From assembly GCA_022579005.1 (NCBI GenBank), contig MU401485.1, positions 62,001-126,000 on the forward strand: a DNA stretch of 64,000 nucleotides, in the 5' to 3' direction. Below are positions 35,475-48,396 of this stretch, in pieces (the stretch's first letter is position 1; every line of letters begins with the position of its first letter). A program made the position numbers and the translations under genes. The notes under the pieces are model-generated. The model made no database searches, was not told the origin of the DNA, and saw nothing but the letters and a program-made list of their open reading frames with translations. This stretch comes from Poronia punctata (taxonomy: Eukaryota; Ascomycota; Sordariomycetes; Xylariales; Xylariaceae).

Positions 35475-37203
35475 TTATAGACGAGCCTTCTCGGTTAGTG
35501 GCGTCGCCTCCTGGGCGATCAGTTCAGCCGCACGCTCTGCACAGCCCAGGACCGTTACCATAGGGTTGATGGTCGGAATGGTTGGGAATATGCCGGCATC
35601 GACGATGCGCAAGTTCTTGAAACCGCGGACCTTTAGCTTCTCGTCCACTACGGCCATCTTATCCGTTTTCGTGTCACCCATCCGTGTCGTGCCGCACGGA
35701 TGGTAGACAGTGTGGGCAGCTTTGCGTGCATACAAGCTCAGGTCCTCGTCCGACTGGATCTTTGGGCCAGGGGCGATCTCCGACTTAATCCAATGTTTGA
35801 AAGGTTCTTGTTGCGCAATCTTTCGCGCCTCTCGCATGCCGTACACAAGCGTGGCAGCATCGTAGCCCTCCGGGTCTGTGAAATAGCGGAAATCCAACGC
35901 CGGCTTCACCTTAGGGTCGGCAGAGGTGAGGTATAGGCGACCACGTGATCGCGGGCGGGGAATATTGGGCGTCATGCAGAAGGCATAGCCATCCGGAATA
36001 TCTGGATACCCGAGTCGGAGTGTGTTGAGAGTGAATGGGATCTGATAGCAATGCATCATGACATCGGCAATGTTTCCGTCCGGAATCCCTTGTGGGTTTG
36101 CCACTGATTTCTTAGAGCCAGCATCGGGAGCCTCACGACGCAGAAAGATTCCAGCATCCGAGTCCATCGTCGTCTGGTTAGCCGGCACAGGCTTGTTTAG
36201 CTCCCACATGATGATGCTCTCAGGGTGATCTTGCAAGTTCTCTCCCACGCCGGGAATATCACGGACCACGGGGATGCCAAGAGACGTCAACTGCTCCTTC
36301 GGGCCCAACCCGGAGAGCAACATCAGGCGGGGCGTATCGACAGCTCCCGCACACAAGATGGTCTCGGTCTTGGCCTTCACTTCGCGTGAGGACCCATCTT
36401 GGAGAGTTAGGCTGATGCTAGTGACCTGCTCGTCGTCGGTGTTGATCTTGGACACCCAGCCATGCGTCAAAATAGTTAAATTTGGCCGCTTCTCGTCTCC
36501 CCTAAGGATAGGGTGGATGTAAGCGACTGAGGCACTAGACCGCCTCCCGTCATCCGGATTGTAGCTGACGTTGAAGAAGCCTACACCGGTCTGGAGCGAC
36601 CCAGTCTCCTCGATGTGTTTGTTGAAGTTATCGATTATCGGAATGTCCAATGCCTTGCTGCAGGACTCGACCCAGTCCTTACATATCTGGTTCCGGTGCC
36701 TGGCATGTACCGGCTGAATTGTGTTCCTCAACTTAGAGATCGACTTCATCAATGTCTCGAAAGTCCAGCCTTTAGCACCAAGCGACTGCCATATGTCCAG
36801 ATCATACTGGAACGGCTTGAAGGAGATCAACGTGTTATGTGATGAGCATCCTCCAAGCACCTTGGCCCGGGAATGTCGAATATAGGAGTTGCCTAGATCA
36901 CCAAGTAAGATATTACCGTTCGTTGTGTAGTAAGAATAGAGACATATGATTATGCTTACCCATAGGCTGTTCAGTTGTGCCATAGTCGTAATCAAGCTCG
37001 CCGCCAAGCAACTGCAACCACTGTCGAAGGTCGAGGACACGATCATCCATATAATCGCTAGGTCCTGCCTCGATCAAGAGGATCTTTTTGTGAGGCAAGT
37101 ACTCGGCCAACCTCGCGGCAACAACGCACCCTGCCGTACCTCCGCCGACAATGACATAGTCATACTTGTCGGTATCTGACAGAGGAAGCTGATTAGTCGT
37201 CAT
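35475..37203 (-). CDS. choA: Choline oxidase (GMC flavoprotein) ending in a PTS1-like tripeptide
   Basis: Two exons on the minus strand, 37203-36960 and 36892-35475, giving 553 residues. The N-terminus has the FAD dinucleotide motif YVIVGGGTAGCVVAARL. The block VLGGCSSHNTLISF matches bacterial choline oxidase around the histidine that bonds FAD covalently, which favours an oxidase over a dehydrogenase. The GMC signature VDTPRLMLLSGLGP and the active-site HPCGTTRMG and NPMVTVLG (catalytic His and Asn) are present. It should oxidise choline through betaine aldehyde towards glycine betaine, producing H2O2. The C-terminal KARL ends in ARL, which fits the PTS1 consensus. It is divergent from a betaine aldehyde dehydrogenase 1.5 kb away, the pairing known from Aspergillus fumigatus. 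Start MTTNQ is the first ATG before the flavin motif. Confidence 0.9.
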
Positions 37204-38736
37204 GTTGTTTTCGTGTCTTCGTTCAAACTCCAGATTCTTATATCCTCCTTTTCCCTTTCGACAAAGAAAATATTGAAAAGGCTGACAGTGTTGTCCAACC
37301 AAAATTTCAACACCGGAATAGTTTACAAAGGTCGACGTGGAAAAAGCATAACATCCCGTCTTTGTATGCAGAATTAAAGCGAGATCCTATGCCAAGCCAC
37401 ATGAGAAACTGGTCTAGCAGTTCATATCTTTCTAAATCCAGCAGGCTGACTAGCTAGCTGCACCCACCCACCACGGCCCAGTCGATGGCTTTAATGCCCA
37501 CAGTATTCGCGACCCGAGTTGATACCTACATGACGGGCTGACGAAGATTAGATACGCGGACTCATATGTACGTGTACACCTCTTGCGGGCTCCGGAGAGA
37601 CAGTTTCGGTGTAGTTTTACGCACAGGATACAATAGCTGTGGCTTGCAATATAGCGTACTCGTATCATTCCAGTATCATTCGCCTCGGACCTGACCTAGG
37701 CTGCCCCCCCTGCTAGGTACTGCACCTCTACGAGTACAGTCTACAAGAACAGAGTGTTACAGGGATGCTCGTTGGGAACGTTTAGACTGGAGCGAGGAAA
37801 GGCCGCGTGCACCCCCGCTGACCGCCGCCAAAATAATACATGCAGGGACTTTGTCCCACAATGGATTGTTGGTTGCTGCACTGCTACATAATAGCACCTA
37901 TTTCGTCTTGTCTCTGCCGGTGCTTATGCCCCATTTATTCTTTTCGATAACGATGTTCTGGAAGAAGAGACGGGTGACGGTATCTCGAGACAATCAAAGC
38001 ATTACTGCACCGAGATACAAACAGGAGCCATCCCGAATTGTATCCGAACCTGTTGGTGAGGACGCCGTGGTGGATGACCGCAATTCCCAGCCACTTCATT
38101 CCAATAAGGCTTGGCGGCGGTGTACAGGTACACCAGGTATCACTGAATCCATCGGCTTGAACGGCAACGCAGGCACGCAGGTCGTATGTTCGTTTACATA
38201 ATAGTTTCTTTTCGCAAAAAGTTATTCTTCGCCAACCTGTCCTGTTAGGTTCGACGAGCGGTACGCTTCATGCTAAAGTTCACCCTCTATTCCAGTACTT
38301 TGAAGCCCATAACGTCGCCTGCGTTTCGTAAAAATATAGCTCCAGAAATCCCTCTGAAACGGACGTTAAACTTCTTTAAGTGGGTGGTCGGTTGTGTCAG
38401 CCCACTGTCTCCGTTGATCGACGTCACTGTACATTAGTCTCTGGGAATCTGAACGTGCTTGACTAGACATCTTGGCAACAGTTCATACTGTGTTTTGTAG
38501 GCGCTCTAGCAGTCTAGGTACTTACTGTGTAAAGTACTAGGTAGTTACCGAGCTAACCTCCTACTACCTACTAGCTAGCGAAGGGTATTACCAAGTCTCG
38601 AGCTTGATGATCCGGAAATATCTGCCCTTCACACGTGTCTCTCAGCTGCCGGCTCATAGCCAGTAAGCTTGCTCATCTCCAGATATTTCTCTCAGCTCAA
38701 AGAAACAACCACTCAGCCCAGCTAGGTATATCAAAG
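37204..38736. promoter_or_regulatory. Divergent promoter region of the choline oxidase / betaine aldehyde dehydrogenase pair
   Basis: A 1.5-kb region between two divergent genes of one pathway. A GATA-type site (CGATAA near 37945) and a GC-rich CreA-like core (ACCCCCGC near 37812) are present singly, which is no more than chance would give. A 116-codon plus-strand frame (37851-38201) begins with TTG and lacks family features, so it is not annotated. Confidence 0.5.
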
Positions 38737-40236
38737 ATGGGTTTCGAAGCGGAGCGTCACACCTTTTATGCCGGAAAGCCCCAGCCGGCTTCGACGTCAT
38801 CCGGTCATTTCGAGACGGTTGACCCGTCAACCGGAGAAGCCGTTTGCAAAATACATACTTCATCCCGTGATTCCATCAATGCCGCCATTCGGTCCGCACA
38901 GGAAACGTTCCCTTCGTGGTCCGCTACACCGCCGGTAGAGCGAGCTCGGATATTGCAGCGCGCCGTAGCCCTGCTGCGAGAGCAGAATGACGCTCTCGCA
39001 AGGGTGGAGACTGTGGACACCGGGAAGCCCTTCTCCGAGACATCGACCGTTGATATCGTCACGGGCGCCGATGTATTAGAATACTTCGCCAACTTGGTGG
39101 CGAGCGGCGGTTTGAATGGGGAGGCTTTCCGCCTCCGGCCCACGGCTATGGTCTACACTACCAAGGAGCCCTTGGGCGTGTGCGCCGGCATTGGAGCTTG
39201 GAACTACCCCATCCAGATTGCTCTGTGGAAGTCGGCGCCATGTCTGGCTGCTGGCAACTGTATGGTTTACAAACCGAGCGAGTTCACGCCTCTGCATGCC
39301 GAATACTTGGCCAAGATATACCGCGAGGCAGGCTTGCCCGAGGGCGTCTTCAACGTCGTGTACGGTGCCGGAGAGGTGGGTGCCTATCTGACGTCCCATC
39401 CGGCCATCGCCAAGGTCAGCTTCACCGGACAGGTGAGCACAGGCAAGAAAGTGGCTGGTTCCGCTGCCGGCGGTATGAAGTATGTCACGATGGAACTTGG
39501 CGGGAAGAGCCCTCTGGTGATCCTCCCAGACGCGGCAGTCGACCAAGCCGTCGACGTGGCTATGATGGCAAATTTCTATAGCACCGGACAAGTGTGCACC
39601 AACGGCACTCGGGTCTTCGTGCCCCGCGCGATGAAGAAGGATTTCGAACGGGTGCTACTGGAGAAGATCCCTTTTGTTCGCGCAGGCGACCTCTACGACA
39701 TGAATACAAACCTTGGGCCCTTGAATAGCAAAGTTCACCGTGGCAAGGTTCTAGACTATATCCGTCGTGGAATAGAGGAGGATAAGGCGACCCTATTATG
39801 CGGCGGCCTGGATAAGCCGGCCAATCTGCCTGCGAAATTACAAAATGGAAATTGGGTCCAGCCCACGGTATTCACGGATTGCAGGGACGACATGGTGATC
39901 GTCAAGGAGGAGATCTTCGGCCCCGTCATGTCCATCCTCACATACGACACCATCGACGAGGCTGTTCAGCGGGCCAACGCCACTGAGCTAGGCCTAGCCG
40001 CCGGCGTCGTAGGCAGAGACGTCGACCAGTGCCACCTGGTCATATCTAGGTTAGAGGCCGGTATCACGTGGGTGAATACATGGGGCGAGTCACCGGCCGA
40101 GATGGCAGTGGGTGGATGGAAGCAGAGCGGTGTCGGCGTCGAGAATGGACGGAGAGGTCTCGAAGCCTGGGTCAGGAATAAGAGTACCGTCCTCGAGATG
40201 GCCGGCAGTGCGGCTACTGTATTCTCTAAGCTATGA
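38737..40236 (+). CDS. badA: Betaine aldehyde dehydrogenase ending in the PTS1 signal SKL
   Basis: A single exon of 499 residues. ALDH-superfamily motifs are in order: [19 protein letters not shown] with the BADH-type [31 protein letters not shown] (cofactor-binding FTGS-like), the catalytic Glu in [10 protein letters not shown], and the catalytic Cys in [23 protein letters not shown] and [24 protein letters not shown] are typical of BADH. It oxidises betaine aldehyde to glycine betaine with NAD+. The protein ends VFSKL, a canonical peroxisomal PTS1. The frame extends 34 codons upstream but only to a GTG, so the ATG at 38737 is taken. It is divergent from the choline oxidase and is the last gene before the AT-rich transposon island. 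Confidence 0.95.
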   Translation: MGFEAERHTFYAGKPQPASTSSGHFETVDPSTGEAVCKIHTSSRDSINAAIRSAQETFPSWSATPPVERARILQRAVALLREQNDALARVETVDTGKPFSETSTVDIVTGADVLEYFANLVASGGLNGEAFRLRPTAMVYTTKEPLGVCAGIGAWNYPIQIALWKSAPCLAAGNCMVYKPSEFTPLHAEYLAKIYREAGLPEGVFNVVYGAGEVGAYLTSHPAIAKVSFTGQVSTGKKVAGSAAGGMKYVTMELGGKSPLVILPDAAVDQAVDVAMMANFYSTGQVCTNGTRVFVPRAMKKDFERVLLEKIPFVRAGDLYDMNTNLGPLNSKVHRGKVLDYIRRGIEEDKATLLCGGLDKPANLPAKLQNGNWVQPTVFTDCRDDMVIVKEEIFGPVMSILTYDTIDEAVQRANATELGLAAGVVGRDVDQCHLVISRLEAGITWVNTWGESPAEMAVGGWKQSGVGVENGRRGLEAWVRNKSTVLEMAGSAATVFSKL

Positions 40237-41862
40237 TTTACGAATTTAACTGTCATGTACGTGTACGACAATACCGTTGGTTTCCAGTTCTTGGCTATAC
40301 AGAAAGTTATATGGATGGATACCGACTACGAGTGTTTAAACGAAAGCAAATAAATCATATCACATTGCCGAACCAATTGTCCAAGCTCTGTTTTTCTTGC
40401 AAACACTAGGTGGAATCTTGAGTCTTACGACATATCCGTATTCCAATCCATAGTCCTTATCACCTAATATTGGTCAAACAGAGCGCCAGGTACAATTTCC
40501 TAGGCGATAAGACTACGTTATCTCAGGGCCGGGTGAAAAGGGGTAGATCTCGAGTAGCCGATGTATAAACCACGCTAGCATAAGATAACTATTAACACCA
40601 TGGTGATTATTTAAAATAATCCCATCTTTGGAAATTACATCCCTTCTTACCTACTCCATTCGATACGGATATCTTTGATCGATTATCGGAAATAGCCTCA
40701 TTTACTCGTTTGGTAGATAAGATAAGAGGATGGCTGACACCGAGACGCTATCGAGATATCTCCGTCTCCGACCCCATCCCCATCTTCATCCTCATCCCGA
40801 GACCGGCATACGCGCGATAGTTTGTAGTTAGGGATTCGATAAATCAGTCTACCTCTACGTTATCTATCTACATCGCGGCCGGCGCATCGGGACCCCACAG
40901 CCACGTGGCCATCAAAAAAGTATGGCAGATACCTACATTATCTAATCTGATGGTATACCAGGAGATGTATAATCTGATAGCTAGCTGCCTAGGTTACTTT
41001 GCTCCCTAGCTTGACTTGGCTCACCTACCTACCGTCTAGCGCCGACGATGTAGGTATGTATTTATTGAGAGACGGCTCCATCTTTTATTGTTTACTAGTT
41101 TGTCTTCTTGGCTGTCAAAAGACAAACGTGTAGGTACTTGTTCTCCTTGCCCAGGACGCACTTAGGAGTCGGAACGTCGAAATAGAAAAGGGGGGTAACT
41201 AAAGGGTCGAAATTCTGCTCATGGTGGGAAAGAGACCACGTATTGGTTAAACCCCTTTTTATACGGGATGGAGATAGTCAAGGTAATCACAGCAACACAA
41301 TGTCATACACAGACTTATGTGATGTGCAAGACGTCGTGGTACCTGTAGTCTAGATGTTTGTGGTTTATTTGATCACATGATAGGAATTTTGGTCAGGGGG
41401 TTTCAACACGTTTATTACCGTGTAACGAGACGCAGGTGTAGCATTGGATGTGTTGTGTAATGGTTTGTACTGCGGTTGTGTTTACGTCCGTATGTATGTT
41501 TCCTTGTCTTTAATGCGTAATTAAATGCCAAAAATTATTCAATTATTTGTAGTTTTGAGATATCATATTAGAGCTCGGATCGCTTTTGGGGCTCGCATAG
41601 GCGTGTTTATATCGATGTAGTCTGTTCAGGTTATATAACCACTGTTTGCATCCCTCCCCAATTCATCGCATGATTCTCAGGGTAACCTCCCACCCCCTGA
41701 AAGCGTATTTTACGGAGTGTATTAGGTCAATTGGTGCCTAGGTAGGCTTTATCGTCTTTATATACGTGTTCATTTTCGACAGCACATGTCTAGTTAACAG
41801 CTACCCTACACCAGAGTATCTGGTAAATTCTAGCTGTGCTGGTTTGCTGCAAGTCCTGCCGC
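40237..41862. other. Unique-sequence flank between badA and the transposon island
   Basis: 1.6 kb with no supported gene. Composition is normal for intergenic DNA of this genome until the first LTR starts at 41863. The four bases 41859-41862 (CCGC) are the target duplication of LTR element A. Confidence 0.55.
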
Positions 41863-42120
41863 TGTACTTCTGGTCCTACGGTGCCAACGTGGTTTAACGT
41901 ACTAATTAAAGTACGTAAACCTGTGTTAACTAGTATAGAAAACCTGTTAATATATTGTATACAAAGTAAAACAAAAAAAAAATATTTAAAAGTTTAAAAT
42001 ATATTAAATATAAGTAAATATTATATTTAGTACTTATTTTTAATTATTTTATATTATTTTTTATATATTAGTATTTTTATTTTATATAGTTTACTTATTT
42101 TTATAACTAGTAAATTTATA
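41863..42120. repeat. Left LTR of element A
   Basis: Aligns over its whole length with 47912-48168. Its first 80 bp (outer side) keep many C and G that are T and A in the other copy, while its inner end is more mutated than the other copy. Confidence 0.85.
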
Positions 42121-45100
42121 TTACCTTTTTTGCTAGCGTAATTGTTTTTAATTATGCTTTTATACTTTTTATTATTATTATAAACCTTGTTGCTGCTTTA
42201 ACTACTTTAATTAATCTTAGCTAGCGTTAATAATTTTTTTTTATTTTATTATAGCATTATTTTGCTTATATACTATAAGCTTTTTATAAAGTAGCTATTT
42301 TTTAAGTATGCTAAAAATAAGTTAGTGCTATTATATTTATTTATTAATACTATACTTTTTAAGCTTTAAAGTTAGTATATATTATTTAAATAGTAATTAA
42401 TAATTACTTAAAAGCTATTATAAAAAAGTTTAGCTTTATACGCTTATTATTATACTTATAATACTTAATTTTTAGTGCTATAAGTATAAATTAAACTTTT
42501 CTTTTTATAAATAAGCTTAAATTTAGTTTTAAAATACTATTATACTATTATATTGCTAGCATACTATTAGTGCTTTATAATAAAGCGCTAGCTTTTTTTA
42601 TGCTTTTTGCTTTTTTTTTAGTTAATTTATAAATATATTTAGTATATTTTATAACGTTTATATTTTAAAGCAGCTTAGTATTAAATAAAAAAAATAACTA
42701 CTATAGCTACTAAGCTTAAGTACTTAATTATATGTTTATATTATAAAAGTAAATAAAGCAAGTAAATTATAATATTAGTTTATTATAGCTTTATAAAGCA
42801 TAATTTTTTTAAAGTTTTTATTAACTTTTTTAACTTTATTATTGCTTTATAAACATAGCAACATTATAAGCTTAAAAATAAACTTATTAAATTTATGCTA
42901 TTTTATTAATTTTGCACTTATAAAGCTAGCACTATTATTATAAATTTATTTTTTTAAAAATTTAAAAGTATAGCTTATTTTTATTACTAAAAGCTTAGTA
43001 TTAACAAATTTTGTGCTTAATATAATTTTTGCTTTTATTTATAACGTAATATATTTAATATAAATAAGTATATTTTAGTTGCTTATATATATATAGTTTA
43101 TTGCTTACTTTATAAGCAATGCTAATAAAATAATTAGCTAAAAGTTAAATAGTTAAGTTATTAGCAGCTTTATAAGTTAGTATAAAGCATATTTTATTAT
43201 AACTTGCTATATAATAAAAACTATTTTAAAATACTAAAAAGCTTTACTTATTTTATAAGTTAAAACGTTAATACTTAAGTAGCTAAAATATTTATATACT
43301 TTATAACTTTTTTATATTAACTTTTTAAATTTAAGTACTTTAAATAGTAATATTACTTAGCTTATAATATTTATAATATATAAAAGCTTGCTAAAAACGC
43401 GTTAAAAGTGTTATATTTTATAAAAGCGTTTTTTATATACTATAAAGTGCTTATAGTTTTATTTAAAGTTAATATTTTTAAGTAAATTTAAACTATATTA
43501 AATATGCTTAAAAATAGCTTATAAATTAAGTTTATTAAGTTGCTATAATAATATTATTTTTAGTACTACTTTATTATTAGCTATAGCTTTTTTAAGCTTT
43601 AATAGCTAGTTAGCTAATATATTTGCTTTACTTAGCTTATATACTATTTAAACTTTATAGTGTTTTATAGCGTTAAAAAATTAAACTATTTATATAAGTT
43701 GCTTTATTTTTATTTAAATAAGCGTTAGTAATTAGTAGTTTATTTAAACTATTATATTATTGCTTTTAACTTAGTAACGCTAATATTATAAGCTAAGTAT
43801 AATAGTAAAAAGTTTATATTTTTATATAAAGTATTAAAATTATATTTTTATAAGCTTTTTAAAGTAGTAAGCTATAAAGTATAGTAATAATTTTATATTA
43901 TATAAATAAAGCTATATTAAGCAAGCTTTAATATATAAGCTACTTAAATTAAAGTTAATAATAAATAAAAATTGCTAATTAAAATTTTAAACTATAAACA
44001 TTATAGTAATAGCTATATAAATTTTATACTATACTTTTTATGCTTTTAATAATAGTATTACTAGTATGTTTTTTAAGCTGTTTAAAAAAGCAATTAAAAG
44101 TGCTAAATAATATATAAAGCAATATATAAAATACTTAAAGTATTTTATAGCGTTTATAAACGCTTAAATCTTAGTTATAGTTTATAATATTAAATATTTA
44201 AGCACTATAAATATTTTAGCTAAATTAGCTTTAATTTTATTAGCAAATATATAAAAGCTTAAAAAACGCTTTTATAAATAAATATAAAGCATTTTTATAT
44301 ATTAATTATTATTTTATATTTTATAAAGTAAGTAAATACTTTATAATAGCGTTTATAAAATTATTTAATTAAATTTTTTTAAATATAAATATTATTTAAA
44401 AAGCTAGCAAATTACTTATAATACTTTTTAAATATTTTTTAAATTAGCGCTTAAAACATTGTAAGTACGTTATATAGCTTAAATAGTATAATAAGCTACT
44501 TATAAATATTAAAAAGTATTATAAATATAATTTTTTTATAGTTTTTTTTATAAACTTTAATATGCTAAAAGCTATTTTTAAATTAATAAAAATATATTAT
44601 TAGTAGCTAATAGTATGCTAAACTTTATTTTGCATATTTAAAAGCAAATATATATACTTTTTAGTTTATTTATTAACTTTTTAAAAATTGCAATATATAT
44701 GCTATATAATCTTTTTATTATATTTAAAAAAGTTTTTATTTAGCATAATAGCTTTTAAAGCTTTTTTTAAAGTTAAAAGCGCTAATAATTTTTATAAACT
44801 TTTGCTTTTTTAAATATAAATGCTAAAGTAAGCTTTAATAAAGTTATAAAGCGTACATTTTTATAAAAAGCTATACTTTTATAATAATAGCTTAATAAGT
44901 ACATTATTATTAGTATTAATATAGTATTTAGTTTTAATTATAATATTTATATATTATTTTTTAAAATTAAACAAGCTTAAAATTTTTTTTACGTATTAGT
45001 TTAATAACGCTTAGATTTTAAAGTTTTAAAGCGTTACTTTATATTACTTAACTTTTATTACTAGCTTTATAACGCTTAGCATATAAGTTATACTTATTTA

Positions 45101-47911
45101 AATTAGCTTTAAAATGCTTAAGTAAGCTAATTTTAAGCTTATAGCTATAATATTATATATTAGTATTATTATAAGCTTGCTTTTAAAGTTTATAAATATA
45201 ATAATTTTAAGTTAGCTATATATTATAAACATGCTACTTTACTTATAAAACTTTTGCTTATTAATAGTTAATTTACTAAAAAATGTACTATTTAGTACTA
45301 CGCTACTAGTTACTAACTATTTACTTAATTTATAATTATTTATATTAATTTATTTTGCTTTAATTTTATAGTTTTTTATTACTTATAAGCTTTAACCTTT
45401 TACTTTATATATTTAGTTTTTATACTAAAAGTTATAAAGCTTTAGCTATACTATAAAGCTTTTAAAAACGTAATAATAAGTATATTTATAATTAAAAAAT
45501 ACTATAAAAGCGCTTTTATTGCTAAGCATAGCTTTAAAAATATTATAATAGTTAAAGTAACTATTATATAACTTTTTTTATTTTAGTTATAGTTTATTTA
45601 CGCTTTTATTTTATTAAACTAATAAAATAAAGCTATTTTATTAATTATTTATTGCTATAATAGCTTATTTAAAAATATTATGCTTTTTATTACTATTAAG
45701 CTATTATTTTAGCGCAATACTATTTTTACTTTTTTTATTATTTAGCTTATTAGCTTAATAGCTATTAAAATAAGTTTTTTTATATAATTTTTAGCTACTT
45801 ATAAGCTTGTAAGCTTGCTTATATATTATACTTTTAATAGTTACTGCTTAGCTTTTTTTTATAAGCTTAGCATTTTAGCAGCTTTATATAAGTATTTTAT
45901 TATATTTTTTTTAAACTTATAATTAGCTATTATATAGCCTTTTTTATTATAACTATAATATATTAGTTATTTACTTTTAGCTATAAAACCTTTTTTTATA
46001 TTATTAGTTTTTTTATAAATATAACTTATATTATAATTATTATATTAAAAGTTAAAAATAGTTAATTAAAGTTTTTTTATTAAGTTATTACTATTATTAA
46101 TATAGCTTAAATAAGTATTTATTATATTTATTACGTTTAGTATAAGTAAAGGTTTTTTAATTATATTAAGCTTATATATAGTTAATTTAGTATTTATATA
46201 AGCTATAAGCTTTGCTTAATGCACTATTTTTTTAACTATTTAGCTATTATTAAGTATGCTTATTATTAGGCAAAAGTATATTTAAATAAAAAGTAACTTA
46301 TTATAAATTTTATTATAAATAACTTTTTAAGTTTATAACGTATATACTATGTTTAATAATAAGCTAAAAAATATTTTTTTTATACGCTATATAAAAATAA
46401 CTATAATTTTATTAAACTTATATATAAAGTTTATAAATAAAGTAAATAGCTTATATAATATATTATTATTATTTATAATTTATATTATGCTTTTAAGTAA
46501 ATTAATTTATTTAAAAACGTTTTAATAATATAAAAAGTTTACTAACGCTTTAAAGTTATTATTTATTTTTATTATAATATAAGTTGCTTATAGCTAGTAT
46601 AGTACTAGCGCTTATTATAGCTAGTACTAAATTTTTTAAAGCTTTAAAAAAACTATTTAATTAGTATAAACTAAGCATAATTATAATAAAATAGTAACTT
46701 TATTTTTTATTTTATATAATTTAAAATATAATAAGTTAGCTTAAAAGAAAGCGTTTAAAAATATTGCTTTAATAGCTGCTTTTTATAGTGTTGCTATATA
46801 ACTAGTACTTTAGTTTTTATAAAAATTTAAAATACTATTTAGTAGCTATATTTTAGTTAATATACTAGTAAGCTTTTAAAAGTACTAAAGTATTATAAAT
46901 TTAATACTAATACTATTTTTAAAGCTAATATTTAATACTAAAGTGCTTTTAATTAAAAATAAATAGCAAGTATTTTATATACTTTTTTTACTTTTTAAAT
47001 AAAATCTTAAAGCTAGTTTAGTTTAGGTTTAAGTTTAGTATAGCAATGCTATAATAGTTGCTATATTAACTATATATTAACTTTAGCTTTAAGCTATATT
47101 ATTACTTATAATATTTTAGCTTTAAATAAGCAATAAAGCTTTTATAGCATACTTTTAATTATAAAAGTTAAAGTTAGTAAGTATAGTTTAGTTAAATATA
47201 GCTTTTTTAACTTATTAAGCTTAATTATATACTTAAACAATCTTTTTAGCTACTTTTTTAAAGCTATATTTAAAGTTGTTTACTTTATATATAATAGCTC
47301 TTTTATAATAAGCAAGTTTATTAATATGCAAGTTAAAGCTATTTATTACTTTATTAAAACGCTTAACGTTTATTATAATATTATTTACTATGCTTTAAAG
47401 CTTTTTATATTTTTTATTAATAAAGTTTTTATAAATATATTATTTTTTTTAAGCAAAGTTAAAAGTATAAATTAAAATATTTAATAAATATTTAATATTA
47501 TTTTAAATTATAATTATATTTATATACTATTTTTATAACTTTACTTACTTTTTTATAATAAGTTTTTGCTGCTTATTTGCTACTTTATAAATAAAGTTAA
47601 AGTGTTAATTAAGTTTTGCTTTTGTTTTTTTAAAATTAAAAGCAATTTAAATGTTTTTTATATATTTTTTTAATAATAAAACGTTAAGCTAGCAGCTAAA
47701 AGTTATATTAGTACTATTAACTTTAAAAGCAACTTTATTATTATTAGCATTATTAGTACTTTTACTACTGCTACTACCTATATAGTTTATATTAGCTATA
47801 TTATAAACGTAATTAGTACTATTAAATTAATAAAAAATAAAAGATTTTTAATAATTTTAAAAATTTTAAAAATAACTATTTGCTTACTATAAAGCTATAT
47901 AAATATATATT

Positions 47912-48168
47912 TATGCTTTTAGTTTTATAGTGATAACATAGTTTAATATACTAATTAAAGTATATAAACTTATATTAACTAGTATAGAAAACCTATTAAT
48001 ATATTATATATAAAGTAAAACAAAAAAAAATATTTAAAGGTTTAAAATATATTAAATATAAATAAATACTATACTTAGTACCTACTTTTAATTATTTTAC
48101 ATTGTTTTTTATATATTAGTACCTTTATTTTATATAGTCTACTTATTCTTGCAACTAGCAGATTTACA
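47912..48168. repeat. Right LTR of element A
   Basis: Partner of 41863-42120. Its outer end (about 48130-48168) is the less mutated copy there. It is followed by the CCGC target duplication. Confidence 0.85.
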
Positions 48169-48172
48169 CCGC

Positions 48173-48249
48173 AATAAGCCAATCTAAGTATTAAATTAAC
48201 CGGTGCAAGATCTAGATACGATATACGTCTAATCTGGTCGTATAGAAAA
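48173..48249. other. Short spacer between LTR element A and the TIR transposon
   Basis: 77 bp of mixed composition with C and G in ordinary contexts. It contains TAACCGGTGCAA, whose inverted near-copy occurs right of the island at about 58164-58178 (TTGCACCAGTTA in + orientation). Confidence 0.5.
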
Positions 48250-48396
48250 AGAGAATTGCTAGGGGAGCATCCTCTAAATTGCTACTAGAGCACCCTTCCC
48301 TACTTTTTTTTGCTAACACCTAGCAGATTTAAAAAGGCAGGTCCTGTATACCTACTACCTAATTTGTATGCACTATATACAGATGTCTTTTTTTTA
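48250..48396 (+). repeat. Left TIR of the DNA transposon
   Basis: Inverted partner of 57910-58057. Less AT-rich than the interior near its outer end. Confidence 0.85.

Larger units (their letters stand above)
41863..48168. mobile_element. LTR retrotransposon A, RIP-degraded, 6306 bp
   Basis: Two direct repeats bound the element: 41863-42120 (258 bp) and 47912-48168 (257 bp). The left LTR starts TGTACTTC and the right LTR ends ATTTACA, giving canonical TG...CA outer ends. The outermost flanks are CCGC on both sides (41859-41862 and 48169-48172), a 4-bp target duplication. The LTRs differ almost only by C/T and G/A transitions. The interior is extremely AT-rich with stops in all frames, so no protein survives. 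Most remaining C residues precede T. This pattern fits RIP. Orientation and superfamily could not be read by eye. Confidence 0.85.

Noticed and set aside
37851..38201. 116-codon frame in the choA-badA intergenic region
   Set aside because: It starts at TTG and shows no motif, signal peptide or family likeness. It is probably chance.
38635..38736. N-terminal extension of betaine aldehyde dehydrogenase resembling a mitochondrial presequence
   Set aside because: The upstream open frame begins with GTG, not ATG, and the family normally starts near MGFEAERH. With a C-terminal SKL, the extension is best read as 5' UTR.
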